Assembly (NCBI GenBank): GCA_023664705.1
Contig: JAMPFE010000002.1
Location: 136,454-200,453 of the forward strand
Length of the DNA: 64,000 bases
Reading direction: 5' to 3'
Source: Lachnospiraceae bacterium
Lineage (GTDB): Bacteria > Bacillota > Clostridia > Oscillospirales > Ruminococcaceae
The position numbers and the translations under genes are program-made. Of the stretch, positions 46,626-55,108 are shown piece after piece. The number at the start of each line of letters is the position of its first letter. Within the stretch, counting starts at the first letter, position 1. A model generated the notes under the pieces. The model did not search any database, was not told the DNA's origin, and saw only the letters and a program-made list of their open reading frames with translations.

Positions 46626-47513
46626 TCAAAGCTCCGCCAAAACGCGCTTTTCGATTTTTGCCGCCGCGGCGCTTGCAGACTTCATCTTCGCCATTTCGTC
46701 AAGCAAGCCGTCATCCTTGCCGTTGTCGGCGGAACAGCGTTCGGCTATAATTCTCATAAGCTCATCGACCTCGTCCCCGCCGAGACTGTCACTATCCGTC
46801 CCAAGCAGGTTCAGCAAATACGCCGCGTTCTTTTCTCCCTCTTCCCCTGCCATGGAGAAAATCGGCAGAAAACGAGCGGCGTCATAATCCGACTGCTTTT
46901 CCTTTAACTCCGTGATTAGAGCGTCGACCTTTTCGGGATCGTCGGTCTCTTTTTTAAAGACCGTGTATCTTAAAAACGTCGCGAGGTCGTCCGCTTGGGA
47001 TTTAACCGTTGAATAATCCGTATTTTGAATTTTCTTCGAGAAAGCGATGCAGCGTCCTTTCGGAATTGAATCGACCACTTTCCCCGTATCGGGATCGACC
47101 AAAATCAAATCGGCTGTATCCGAGCCAACCGCGGCAACGCCTTCCTCGCCGCACTCTTTGGCATATCCGTCTATCCTGTCCTGCAGTATGTCTCCGAGCG
47201 ATTTGCCGTCGGCGATTCCTTTCTCTATGCTCTCCATGAGTTCTTTCAAATCTCCGGCAACGGGAACCTGCATATATTTCGGGTTCGCCCACGGTCTCGA
47301 TGCGGCATAAACGTCTTTTCCCAAATCTTCAAGCGAAGTTTGGTGAGTTCTTACATACATATCCGAAAAATCGAAATCGTTTTCATTGTTTTCGGACGAT
47401 TTTTGCGCTCCCGATATCAAAGACGAAAAAGCTCCGTCGTTCTCGGAAGAGACCGCGCTGCTTTTTCCCGAATAAAACCTTTCGGTTATCGGATTTGTGC
47501 TTATACCATTCAT
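46626..47513 (-). CDS. Hypothetical protein, 295 residues, inside the fab operon
   Basis: A soluble protein from ATG 47513 (GGGAGG site), with a Ser/Asn-rich start (MNGISTNPITERFYSGKSS), no signal peptide or membrane helix, an acidic helical C-terminal half and no family I recognise. The start resembles low-complexity N-termini of secreted or structural proteins but nothing more can be said. Its DNA is visibly less GC-rich than fabG and fabH on either side, which suggests insertion into the operon. It occupies the place where fabD/fabK often lie. Confidence 0.6.
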   Translation of the reverse strand: MNGISTNPITERFYSGKSSAVSSENDGAFSSLISGAQKSSENNENDFDFSDMYVRTHQTSLEDLGKDVYAASRPWANPKYMQVPVAGDLKELMESIEKGIADGKSLGDILQDRIDGYAKECGEEGVAAVGSDTADLILVDPDTGKVVDSIPKGRCIAFSKKIQNTDYSTVKSQADDLATFLRYTVFKKETDDPEKVDALITELKEKQSDYDAARFLPIFSMAGEEGEKNAAYLLNLLGTDSDSLGGDEVDELMRIIAERCSADNGKDDGLLDEMAKMKSASAAAAKIEKRVLAEL

Positions 47514-47557
47514 AAAAAGACCTCCCGCATTACCTATTTTTGGAAAAATACGCGGCT

Positions 47558-48556
47558 TTATACCTCCGCGATGACCGCGCCGTAGGTGAGCCCCGCGCCG
47601 AAGCCCACGAAGCATATCTTCATGCCCGCGCGCACCCTGCCCGCCTTGAACAGCTCGTCGAGCGCCACGGGAATGCACGCGCTGGAGACGTTGCCCATAT
47701 GCTCGATGTTCGTGTAGACCTTTTCGGACGGAATACCCAGCAGCTCGGTCGCCTTTTCGATTATGCGCAGATTGGCCTGATGAGGTATCACGAGGTCGAG
47801 CTCCGAAACGTCAAAGCCGCCCTGCGCCGCGACGTTCTTCACTGCGTCCGCCATGGCGTTCACGGCGAACTTGTACACCGCCTTGCCGTCCTGCACGAGG
47901 AAATTCTGCTTTGAGAACGTATCGAAGCGGTTCTCGTAGAACCCGTCGATATCGCCGAACCACGGGCAGTTGCTCTCGTAGTGCACCTTGCAGTACAGCG
48001 CCTCGAACTCGTCGCCCTCCGCGCCGAGGAACGAGCAGAAGCGCTTGTCGCTCTTTTTCAGCAGCACCGCGCCCGCCGCGTCGCCGAAAAGGATGCTGCT
48101 CGCGCGGTCGGTGTAGTCGGTCTGGTTCGAGAGCTTCTCGCTCGACACTATCAGCACGTTTTTGTATTTTTCGGTCTCGAGGAACTTCTGCGCGATGTCG
48201 AGCGACGTGATAAAGCCCGTGCAGGCGCTGTTCACGTCGAAGCAAGCCGCGTTCCTCGCGCCTATGCGCTTCTGGATAAGGCAGGACGCCGCGGGGTAAA
48301 AGAAATCGGGCGTGCACGTCGACACGATTATAAGCTCCACGTCCTCCGCGCTCGTTTTCGCGCTCTCGAGCGCCCTCAGCGCCGCCTGCGCTCCCATATA
48401 ATAATTCGGCTTATCCGTCGCGATATGCCGCTGTTTGATGCCCGTTCTCGGGAAAATCCACTCGTCGGAGGTGTCAAGTATCTCCGAAAATTTGTCGTTG
48501 TCCGCCACAAATTCGGGAGCGTAGCTGCCCGTACCCAGAAACTCAATTCCGCTCAT
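47558..48556 (-). CDS. fabH: 3-oxoacyl-ACP synthase III
   Basis: Starts fatty-acid synthesis from acyl-CoA and malonyl-ACP. 332 residues from ATG 48556 (AAGGAG): RTGIKQRHIA, active Cys in DVNSACTGF (about residue 115), His in VIPHQANLRIIE and Asn in MGNVSSA. First gene of the minus-strand operon. Confidence 0.96.
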   Translation of the reverse strand: MSGIEFLGTGSYAPEFVADNDKFSEILDTSDEWIFPRTGIKQRHIATDKPNYYMGAQAALRALESAKTSAEDVELIIVSTCTPDFFYPAASCLIQKRIGARNAACFDVNSACTGFITSLDIAQKFLETEKYKNVLIVSSEKLSNQTDYTDRASSILFGDAAGAVLLKKSDKRFCSFLGAEGDEFEALYCKVHYESNCPWFGDIDGFYENRFDTFSKQNFLVQDGKAVYKFAVNAMADAVKNVAAQGGFDVSELDLVIPHQANLRIIEKATELLGIPSEKVYTNIEHMGNVSSACIPVALDELFKAGRVRAGMKICFVGFGAGLTYGAVIAEV

Positions 48557-48568
48557 CAAAAAAACTCC

Positions 48569-48699
48569 TTGATTTTATTTTCAAAATATTGTATAATAAT
48601 ACGCAAGGGAAAAATTTCCCCGTGCTGACAATAAAGTCAGCAAACGATTTACCAAAACATACCACTTTATATTTTACCTTATTTTCAAGAATTTGTCAA
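48569..48699. promoter_or_regulatory. Face-to-face promoters of fabH and fabD with shared inverted repeats
   Basis: fabD promoter (plus): TTGATT 48569-48574, TATAAT 48592-48597, 17-bp spacer. fabH promoter (minus): TTGACA 48694-48699, TAAAAT 48671-48676, 17-bp spacer. Each fires toward the other, so the first ~60 nt of both transcripts (about 48604-48664) are complementary. That overlap holds GCTGAC/GTCAGC (48623-48640) and GGGAAA/TTTCCC repeats. No FapR-type site was recognised. Confidence 0.7.
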
Positions 48700-48741
48700 C
48701 CCTTTTTTGTATCTGTCAATAAATTTTCACGGAGGTTTTTT

Positions 48742-49665
48742 ATGAAAACGGCATTTTTATTTTCGGGGCAGGGCTCCCAATACCCGGGCATGGGCGCGGA
48801 GCTCGCGGAGAGGTACGGCGCGGCAAAGGAGATCTTAGAGTGCGGCTCGGACGTTCTGGGCTGCGATTTACTGCAAAAGCTGACCGGAAGCACCGCCGAG
48901 GAGCTTGCGCAGACAAGGCTTTCCCAGCCCGCGATATTCACCGCGTCGCTGATAGCGCTCTGCGCGGTGCGCGAGAACGGCGTTGAGAACGCCGCCGTCG
49001 CGGGGCATTCCCTCGGCGAATACGCGGCGATGTACGCCTCGGGAATGCTCTCCCTCGAGGACGCGTTCAAGGCTATCAAGCTCCGCAGCGAGGCTATGGC
49101 GAAGGCTGCCGGGAACGCCAAGGGCGCTATGGCGGCGATAATCGGCGCGGACAGCGATATGATAAACGAGGTCTGCGGCTCGGTAGAGGGCTTTGTCGCG
49201 CCCGCGAACTACAACTCCCCCGTCCAGACCGTTATCGCGGGCGAGGAAAGCGCCGTCGACGCGGCGATGGCGAAATTCGCCGAGCTCGGCAAGCGCGGCG
49301 TTAAGCTCGCGGTGTCGGCGGCGTTCCATACCAAGCTCATGCAGCCCGCCGCGGACGAGTTCAAGGCAGCGGCGCAAGGCTTCGCGTTCAGAGAGCCGAA
49401 CTGCGCTTTCTACGCGAACCTGTACGGCAAAAGGCTCGAGGATTTCTCGGACATGCCGTCCTACCTCGCGGCGCATATCTGCTCGCCCGTTAAATTCGCC
49501 GACGAGCTCAACGCAATGCAAAGCGACGGCATCGAGGCTTTTGTGGAGCTCGGTCCGAACAAGGTGCTGACGGGCTTGGTAAAGAAAACGCTTAAGGACG
49601 TCGTCAACGTAAACGTCGAGAATAACGAAACGCTTGAAAAGGCGCTTTCGGCATTGAAAGGATAA
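48742..49665 (+). CDS. fabD: Malonyl-CoA:ACP transacylase
   Basis: Loads malonyl onto ACP. 307 residues from ATG 48742 (GGAGG six bases upstream): LFSGQGSQYPGMG, nucleophile GHSLGEYAAM, AAFHTKLM with the catalytic His and ELGPNKVLTGL. It is split from the fab operon on the opposite strand and instead heads aroE-aroK. Confidence 0.96.
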   Translation: MKTAFLFSGQGSQYPGMGAELAERYGAAKEILECGSDVLGCDLLQKLTGSTAEELAQTRLSQPAIFTASLIALCAVRENGVENAAVAGHSLGEYAAMYASGMLSLEDAFKAIKLRSEAMAKAAGNAKGAMAAIIGADSDMINEVCGSVEGFVAPANYNSPVQTVIAGEESAVDAAMAKFAELGKRGVKLAVSAAFHTKLMQPAADEFKAAAQGFAFREPNCAFYANLYGKRLEDFSDMPSYLAAHICSPVKFADELNAMQSDGIEAFVELGPNKVLTGLVKKTLKDVVNVNVENNETLEKALSALKG

Positions 49666-49669
49666 ATAT

Positions 49670-50515
49670 ATGAGAAAATTTTGTTTGATAGGGCACCCGC
49701 TGGGACACTCGCTGTCGCCGCAGATACACGCGCGGCTGTTCGAGCTGTCGGGGGAAAAAGCGGAATACACGCTGGAGGACATCGCTCCCGAGGAGCTTGA
49801 AAGCAAATACGGGTTCCTGTCGGAGTTCGACGGCTTTAACATCACGATACCGCATAAGGTCGCGATAATAGATTACTGCGACGAGCTGTCGGACGGCGCG
49901 AAGCGCTATAAATCGGTAAACTGCGTCAAGAACGGCGCGAAAAAGGTCGGATACAACACGGACTGCACGGGGTTCACGAAATCGATAGAGCTGCTCGGCG
50001 CGTCGCTCGGAAGCAAGGTGCTGCTGATAGGCTGCGGCGGCGTGGGGCGCATGATGGCCGTCGAGACGGCTCTGAGCGGCGGGGAGCTCACGATAGCGGC
50101 TTTAGAAAACGACCTGCCCCTTGCCGCGAACGTTATCGGCGAGATACAGGCGATGAAGCCGACCGCCAAAGTAAAGGCCGTCAAGATACCCGCGGACGGG
50201 CTTTCAAATGCCGCTCTCGGCGATGAAAAATTCGATCTGCTGGTAAACGCCTGCCCCGTGGGAATGTTCCCGAAGACCGACAGAATGCCGTGTCTGCCCG
50301 AGGTGCTCGACAACGTGAAATTCGTGTTCGACGCTATCTACAATCCCAAGGAGACGCTGCTCGCGAAAACCGCCCGCGAAAAAGGCTGCAGGGCGATGAC
50401 GGGCATGGCGATGCTGGTGCTTCAAGCCGCAGCCGCTCACGAGATATGGGACGGCGCGGAATACAAAAAAGAGGACGTCGACAAGCTTATCGCAGATATG
50501 GAGGCTTTGGTATGA
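49670..50515 (+). CDS. aroE: Shikimate dehydrogenase
   Basis: Reduces 3-dehydroshikimate with NADPH. 281 residues: GHPLGHSLSPQIH, NITIPHKVAIIDY (catalytic Lys), NTDCTGFTKSI, Rossmann GCGGVGRMMAVE, and late GMAMLVLQAAAAHEIW. Four bases after fabD. Confidence 0.95.
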   Translation: MRKFCLIGHPLGHSLSPQIHARLFELSGEKAEYTLEDIAPEELESKYGFLSEFDGFNITIPHKVAIIDYCDELSDGAKRYKSVNCVKNGAKKVGYNTDCTGFTKSIELLGASLGSKVLLIGCGGVGRMMAVETALSGGELTIAALENDLPLAANVIGEIQAMKPTAKVKAVKIPADGLSNAALGDEKFDLLVNACPVGMFPKTDRMPCLPEVLDNVKFVFDAIYNPKETLLAKTAREKGCRAMTGMAMLVLQAAAAHEIWDGAEYKKEDVDKLIADMEALV

Positions 50516-51024
50516 GCGCACCGTTAAGCGTGTATCTGTGCGGCTTTATGGGCTGCGGAAAAAGCCACATCGGGCGGCTGCTCGCGGCGGCGCTGAACAG
50601 GCGCTTTCTCGATTTGGACAGGTACATCGTCAACGCCGAGGGAATGACTATTCCCGAGATATTCGACAAATACGGCGAGCCGCATTTTCGGCAGCTTGAG
50701 GCGAAATACATCCGCGAGCTGTCTGACGGGAGCATTGTCGCGACGGGCGGCGGCGCTCTGATAAACGCCGAGACCGCGAAATTCGCGAGGGAGAGCGGTC
50801 TTTCGGTGTACATCAACACGTCGTTCGAGGTATGCTACAAGCGGATAAAGGGCGACGCGAACCGCCCTCTCGTGGTCAACAACACTCCCGAGCAGCTGAG
50901 GGAGCTGTACAACAAGCGCGCCGAAATCTACAAGCAAAACGCGGTGTGCATGGTAAACGGAAATACGCGGGATACCGTTATTACGGAGGAGATAGTGAAG
51001 CTGGTAAAGTTTCACGAGAAATAA
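50512..51024 (+). CDS. aroK: Shikimate kinase
   Basis: Phosphorylates shikimate at position 3. 170 residues with P-loop GFMGCGKSHIGR, LDRYIVNAEGMTIPEIF, shikimate-binding ATGGGALI and NRPLV lid Arg. Its ATG overlaps the aroE stop (ATGA). The open frame extends upstream inside aroE but is not used. Confidence 0.95.
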   Translation: MSAPLSVYLCGFMGCGKSHIGRLLAAALNRRFLDLDRYIVNAEGMTIPEIFDKYGEPHFRQLEAKYIRELSDGSIVATGGGALINAETAKFARESGLSVYINTSFEVCYKRIKGDANRPLVVNNTPEQLRELYNKRAEIYKQNAVCMVNGNTRDTVITEEIVKLVKFHEK

Positions 51025-51027
51025 ATC

Positions 51028-52218
51028 ATGGTAATAAAAAACGTTAAAATAAAAACAATGTCCGACAAGGACTATGAAAACGGCTTTGTACGCTTCGGGG
51101 AGATAATCACCGAGATAGGCGAGATGAGCGCGTATATCCCGACGGACGAGGACGAGATAGACGGCTCGGGAAAAACGCTGTACCCCGGCTTTATCGACGC
51201 GCACTGCCATTTGGGAATGTGGAGCGACTGCTATTCCATGCAGCTCGAGGGCGACGACGGCAACGAGATGACCGACCCCTCCACGCCGCATCTGCGCGCC
51301 ATAGACAGCATAAACGCCATGGACAGGTGCTTTTCCGACGCGGTGAACGCGGGCGTTACCTGCGTCTGCACGGGCGTCGGCAGCGCCAACCCGATAGGCG
51401 GCTCGTTCGCGCTGATAAGGACGTTCGGCTCCAAGCGCGTGGACAAGCTTGTCGTGAAGTCCCCGATAGCGATAAAATTCGCGCTGGGAGAAAACCCCAA
51501 ATCCTCCTACAGCGAGCGCGACGAAACTCCCGTAACGCGCATGGCGACTGCCGCCATTATCCGCGAGCAGCTCCGAAAGGCGCTGCGCTACAAGGAGGAT
51601 ATGGACGAATACAAGCGCACGAAGGGCACGGACGACGAGGTCTCCAAGCCCGATTTCGACGCGAAATGCGAGGCGCTGCTGCCCCTATTTAATAAGGAAA
51701 ACAAGCTCAAGGCGCACTTCCACTGCCACCGCGCGGACGACATCTTCACGGCGGTGCGCATCGCCAAGGAATTTGAGCTGGATTACGTGCTGATACACTG
51801 CACGGACGGCGGCGTTATCGCGGACGAGCTCGCCGAGGACAGCCCCGCCGCGGTGACGGGTCCGCTTTTCGGCGACAGAGGAAAACCCGAGCTCTCCAAC
51901 CACGACATCACAACGCCGCGTATCCTGTACGAACACGGCATGGAATGTGCGATATGCACGGATCACCCCGAAACGCCCATTCAGTATCTGCCGATGACGG
52001 CGGCGCTGGCAGTGCGCGGCGGGCTGTCCGAGGAGAACGCGCTGCGGGCGATAACGATAAACGCCGCGAGGGTTCTCGGCGTCGGGGATATTCTCGGCTC
52101 CGTCGAGGTCGGGAAAAGCGCCGATTTCGTGCTGTTCGGCAGCGATAAATCGCCGCTGGACATTATGAGCCTGCCGAGCCTTGTGGTCGTCGGAGGGAAG
52201 ATAGCGGTGAAAAAATGA
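51028..52218 (+). CDS. Amidohydrolase family protein (imidazolonepropionase-like)
   Basis: 396 residues, metal-dependent TIM-barrel hydrolase: PGFIDAHCHLGMW (HxH), Lys in SPIAIKFALG, FHCHRADD and LIHCTDGG (His ligands), CTDHPETP (Asp) and the C-terminal beta-sandwich GKSADFVLFG. Substrate unknown. Three bases after aroK, probably cotranscribed with fabD-aroE-aroK. Confidence 0.88.
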   Translation: MVIKNVKIKTMSDKDYENGFVRFGEIITEIGEMSAYIPTDEDEIDGSGKTLYPGFIDAHCHLGMWSDCYSMQLEGDDGNEMTDPSTPHLRAIDSINAMDRCFSDAVNAGVTCVCTGVGSANPIGGSFALIRTFGSKRVDKLVVKSPIAIKFALGENPKSSYSERDETPVTRMATAAIIREQLRKALRYKEDMDEYKRTKGTDDEVSKPDFDAKCEALLPLFNKENKLKAHFHCHRADDIFTAVRIAKEFELDYVLIHCTDGGVIADELAEDSPAAVTGPLFGDRGKPELSNHDITTPRILYEHGMECAICTDHPETPIQYLPMTAALAVRGGLSEENALRAITINAARVLGVGDILGSVEVGKSADFVLFGSDKSPLDIMSLPSLVVVGGKIAVKK

Positions 52219-52237
52219 CGTTTTCCGGGTTTTGCTG

Positions 52238-52266
52238 TTGACTTTACGAGTGAATTATGTTATAAT
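52238..52266 (+). promoter_or_regulatory. Promoter of the Phd-like gene
   Basis: TTGACT (52238-52243), 17-bp spacer, TATAAT (52261-52266). Confidence 0.8.
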
Positions 52267-52307
52267 ATTATACATCATAATTTACCGAAAATTGAGGTGG
52301 AGTAAAA

Positions 52308-52526
52308 ATGGCAGCTATCAAGCCCATAACCATTAGACCGGTGTCGGATCTAAGAAATTACAGCGACGTTCTTAAAGACGTGTCATACGGAAATCCGGTT
52401 TTCCTCACGAGGAACGGAAGAGGCGCGTACATTATAATGGACATCGACGAGTACAACGAGATGGAAAAAAGTCTCGATGAGTACCTCGATGAAAAACTCG
52501 GCAAAAGGCGGTACGAGGAGGAATAA
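52308..52526 (+). CDS. Phd/YefM-type antitoxin, no toxin partner beside it
   Basis: 72 residues with the Phd/YefM pattern: beta strand ITIRPVSDLRNYSDVL (DNA-binding half), NPVFLTRNGRGAYIIMDIDEYNEM and an acidic helical toxin-binding tail (EKSLDEYLDEKLG). GAGGTGGAG ribosome site. The next frame, five bases later, is fumarase, not RelE/Doc. It may be an orphan regulator. Confidence 0.85.
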   Translation: MAAIKPITIRPVSDLRNYSDVLKDVSYGNPVFLTRNGRGAYIIMDIDEYNEMEKSLDEYLDEKLGKRRYEEE

Positions 52527-52531
52527 CCCAA

Positions 52532-53374
52532 ATGCGCGAAATAAACACAAGCGAGATAACAAAAGCGACAGCGGAGCTCTGCGTGAGCGCGAACCTGCGG
52601 CTGCCGCGCGGCATGAAAGAGCGCATCGAGGAGAGCGCGAAATGCGAGGAGAGCGAGCTTTGCAGGAGCGTTCTCGGCGACATCGCCGCGAATATCGACT
52701 GCGCCGCGAAGCTCGGCGTGCCGATATGCCAAGACACGGGAATGGCGGTGGTGTTCGCGGAGGTCGGACAGGACGTTCACATCACGGGCGGGAGCTTCGA
52801 GGACGCGGTGAACAAGGGCGTTGCCGAGGGCTACGTCAACGGGCGGCTGCGCTTAAGCATAGTCGGCGACCCTCTGGAGCGCGTAAATACGGGCGACAAC
52901 ACCCCAGCCGTTATCCATACGCGGATAGTTCCGGGCGATAAGATAAGGCTCACGGTCGCGCCGAAGGGCTTTGGCAGCGAGAATATGAGCCGTCTGAAGA
53001 TGTTCACGCCGTCGGCTGCAAAGGAAGATATTGTAAATTTCGTCGTGGAAACGGCGTCGCTCGCGGGGAGCAATCCCTGTCCGCCTATCGTTGTCGGAGT
53101 GGGTATCGGCGGCGATTTCGAGTACTCGGCATTGCTGGCGAAAAAAGCTCTCTGCCGCGACTTGAATAGACGTCACCCCGAGCCGCTGTACGCTCAAATG
53201 GAGCGCGAAATGCTCGACGGGATAAATCGCCTCGGCATAGGCTCTCAGGGCTTCGGCGGCACGGTAACGGCGCTGTACGTCAACATCGAAAAGGCTCCCA
53301 CTCACATCGCGGGGCTGCCCGTGGCGGTAAACATCGGCTGCCACGTCACACGCCACGCCGAATGTGAAATTTAA
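52532..53374 (+). CDS. Class I fumarate hydratase (or tartrate dehydratase) alpha subunit
   Basis: Iron-sulfur hydro-lyase alpha subunit, 280 residues: GVPICQDTGMAVVFAEVGQ (cluster Cys), GVAEGYVNGRLRLSIV, APKGFGSENMS, PCPPIVVGVGIGG-type segment and NIGCHVTRHAECEI at the end. The beta subunit gene, normally next, is absent; an ECF sigma gene follows. Fumarate or L-tartrate is the likely substrate. Confidence 0.9.
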   Translation: MREINTSEITKATAELCVSANLRLPRGMKERIEESAKCEESELCRSVLGDIAANIDCAAKLGVPICQDTGMAVVFAEVGQDVHITGGSFEDAVNKGVAEGYVNGRLRLSIVGDPLERVNTGDNTPAVIHTRIVPGDKIRLTVAPKGFGSENMSRLKMFTPSAAKEDIVNFVVETASLAGSNPCPPIVVGVGIGGDFEYSALLAKKALCRDLNRRHPEPLYAQMEREMLDGINRLGIGSQGFGGTVTALYVNIEKAPTHIAGLPVAVNIGCHVTRHAECEI

Positions 53375-53451
53375 GTTTTTAAAAAAATTTTCAAAAAAAG
53401 CGAAACCTTCTTGACATTCATCTGGTATTATATACGAAAGCGGAGAATTTT

Positions 53452-53982
53452 ATGGAAGCATTATCTTTGACCGCGCGCGAAAGCTTCGACGCGGTAATGC
53501 GGCTGTATACGCCCACGGTCTACGGGATAGCCTACGCGAGACTGCGCAGCCCCGAGGACGCGGAGGACGTCGCTCAGGACGTGTTTGTACGGTACTTCAA
53601 GGCGGACCTTACATATGAGAGCGAGGAGCACCGCAAGGCGTGGCTGATACGCTGCGCCGTGAACTGCACTAACAGCTGCGCCTCGTCCGCGCAGTACCGC
53701 CGCAGAGCCGCGAGCGCGAGCCTCGACGAGGTCTCCGAGCTGCCCGCGGAAGGCGGCACGGAGGAGCTCGCCGAGCGGTCGGAGCGCAAAAGCGCCGTGC
53801 TGAACGCAGTCGCGCAGCTCCCTCCGAAATACCGAACGGTCGTTCATCTGTATTACTTCGAGGATATGTCGATAGCCCGGATAAGCGAGGCGGTCGACGC
53901 TCGGGAGTCCACGGTAAAAACCCGGCTCGCGAGGGCTCGCGAAAGGCTGAAAAAGCTTCTTAAGGGGGAGGTTGAGTTTTAA
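53452..53982 (+). CDS. ECF-type RNA polymerase sigma factor
   Basis: 176 residues with sigma region 2 (MRLYTPTVYGIAYARLRSPEDAEDVAQDVFVRYF) and region 4 (LPPKYRTVVHLYYFEDMSIARISEAV...STVKTRLARARERLKK). A possible autoregulated promoter lies at 53401-53440 (GAAACCTT, then TATTATATACG), uncertain. Overlaps the next gene by one base. Confidence 0.92.
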   Translation: MEALSLTARESFDAVMRLYTPTVYGIAYARLRSPEDAEDVAQDVFVRYFKADLTYESEEHRKAWLIRCAVNCTNSCASSAQYRRRAASASLDEVSELPAEGGTEELAERSERKSAVLNAVAQLPPKYRTVVHLYYFEDMSIARISEAVDARESTVKTRLARARERLKKLLKGEVEF

Positions 53983-54749
53983 TGAAATTCGGCGATGAAT
54001 ACAAAAACGAAATGTCAATGCTCGCCCCCGACGAGGAGACCGCGGAGCGCATCAGAAACGGCGTTATGAAGCGCATTGCGGAGGACGCGCCCGCGAAAAA
54101 GCCCCTGCCCCTGCGGAGGATAGCGGTCGTCGGCGGCTCGATAGCGGCTTGTCTCGTTATCGGCGTGACGGCAATAGCGCTCACGAAGAGCGACAGGCAG
54201 TTCCTTTCCTCGGGCAGCGGCGGCATGAACATGGCGGATAATCTCGCTCCCTCGACGGGCGCCAACATAGCGGGCGGCGCGGACGGCGCGCAGAGCGCTC
54301 CCGCAGGGAACAACGCGATAGCGGAGGAGTTCGGCGGCGGGCAAAACAATGTTCACGGCGGCTTTGCCGACGCAGGCGAGGAGAGCGTTGATTTCGCGCA
54401 AAGCGTCTATGACAAAACGGGCGAGCCCGAGCAGAGCATAGCCTCGGCAAGACCCGCGGATTCGTTCGGCGGCGGCGAGCGGGACGATACGGCGCTCGTA
54501 ACGCTCGACGACGATCTCCTGACGCTGGAATACAACGGCGAAACGCGGCTTTTCCGCGCCGTTGTCGACAGCGCCGCGGACAACGGCGGCAGCGAGGATA
54601 ATTCACCCGACGAAAGCGCGGAACGCATAAAGGCGCTCTCCCCCGACGGCAGGATAATGTTCATAGAGCTTTTCGGAGACGAACTCCTGCTCTTCGACAG
54701 CGAAAACCGCGCAATTGGAAAATATGTATTTTTCACAAACGCGAACTAA
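53982..54749 (+). CDS. Membrane protein, probable anti-sigma partner
   Basis: 255 residues: short cytosolic N-terminus with charged helix (PDEETAERIRNGVMKRIAED), one membrane helix near 44-66 (IAVVGGSIAACLVIGVTAIAL), then a low-complexity Gly/Ala/Asn-rich outside part and a small C-terminal domain. Direct coupling to the sigma gene is the basis for the anti-sigma call; no zinc motif is present. Confidence 0.65.
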   Translation: MKFGDEYKNEMSMLAPDEETAERIRNGVMKRIAEDAPAKKPLPLRRIAVVGGSIAACLVIGVTAIALTKSDRQFLSSGSGGMNMADNLAPSTGANIAGGADGAQSAPAGNNAIAEEFGGGQNNVHGGFADAGEESVDFAQSVYDKTGEPEQSIASARPADSFGGGERDDTALVTLDDDLLTLEYNGETRLFRAVVDSAADNGGSEDNSPDESAERIKALSPDGRIMFIELFGDELLLFDSENRAIGKYVFFTNAN

Positions 54750-54807
54750 AATATTGCTAATTTTTGTAAATTTATTACAAATTTTTCAAGAAATTTCACA
54801 TAAAACG

Positions 54808-54838
54808 GGGCGTTCGGAACGCTCCGTTTTCGTTTTAA
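54808..54838 (+). terminator. Terminator after the sigma/anti-sigma pair
   Basis: AAACGG/CCGTTT flank GCGTTC/GAACGC, followed by TTCGTTTT. Confidence 0.65.
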
Positions 54839-54889
54839 TCAACATTTAGCGGCAATAATGAGAATTACCCGAAAAAATTATATGAAAAA

Positions 54890-54942
54890 TTTGTGAAAAT
54901 CACAAAAAAGGACTTGAAATGTTGAAAACTTTATGATATAAT
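54890..54942 (+). promoter_or_regulatory. Palindrome and promoter of the degenerate GGDEF-EAL gene
   Basis: TTTGTGA (54890-54896), AAA, TCACAAA (54900-54906) lies just before TTGAAA (54914-54919) and TATAAT (54937-54942), 17-bp spacer: an activator-like position. The remaining leader to 55108 (about 160 nt) has an ACGCGGCA/TGCCGCGT hairpin at 55027-55049; no known riboswitch was recognised. Confidence 0.65.
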
Positions 54943-55108
54943 GTATACAGTAAGAATGAAGAATAACGAACGGAATTTTTTGGAATTTATTCGTTTGGAT
55001 TTTTATATAATAGTTTTGCGCGCCCGACGCGGCAGACAGCTTGCCGCGTTCCTTGTGCGGATATCCGCGCCGCGGCGTGTAAACGATTTCAGTCAAGAGG
55101 TGAGCGTA

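Noticed and set aside
48700..48741. FapR operator ahead of fabD
   Set aside because: No TTAGTACC-type palindrome was found; only unrelated inverted repeats are present.
54943..55108. Cyclic-di-GMP riboswitch in the leader of the GGDEF-EAL protein
   Set aside because: Hairpins exist but none of the conserved GEMM sequence motifs could be recognised.
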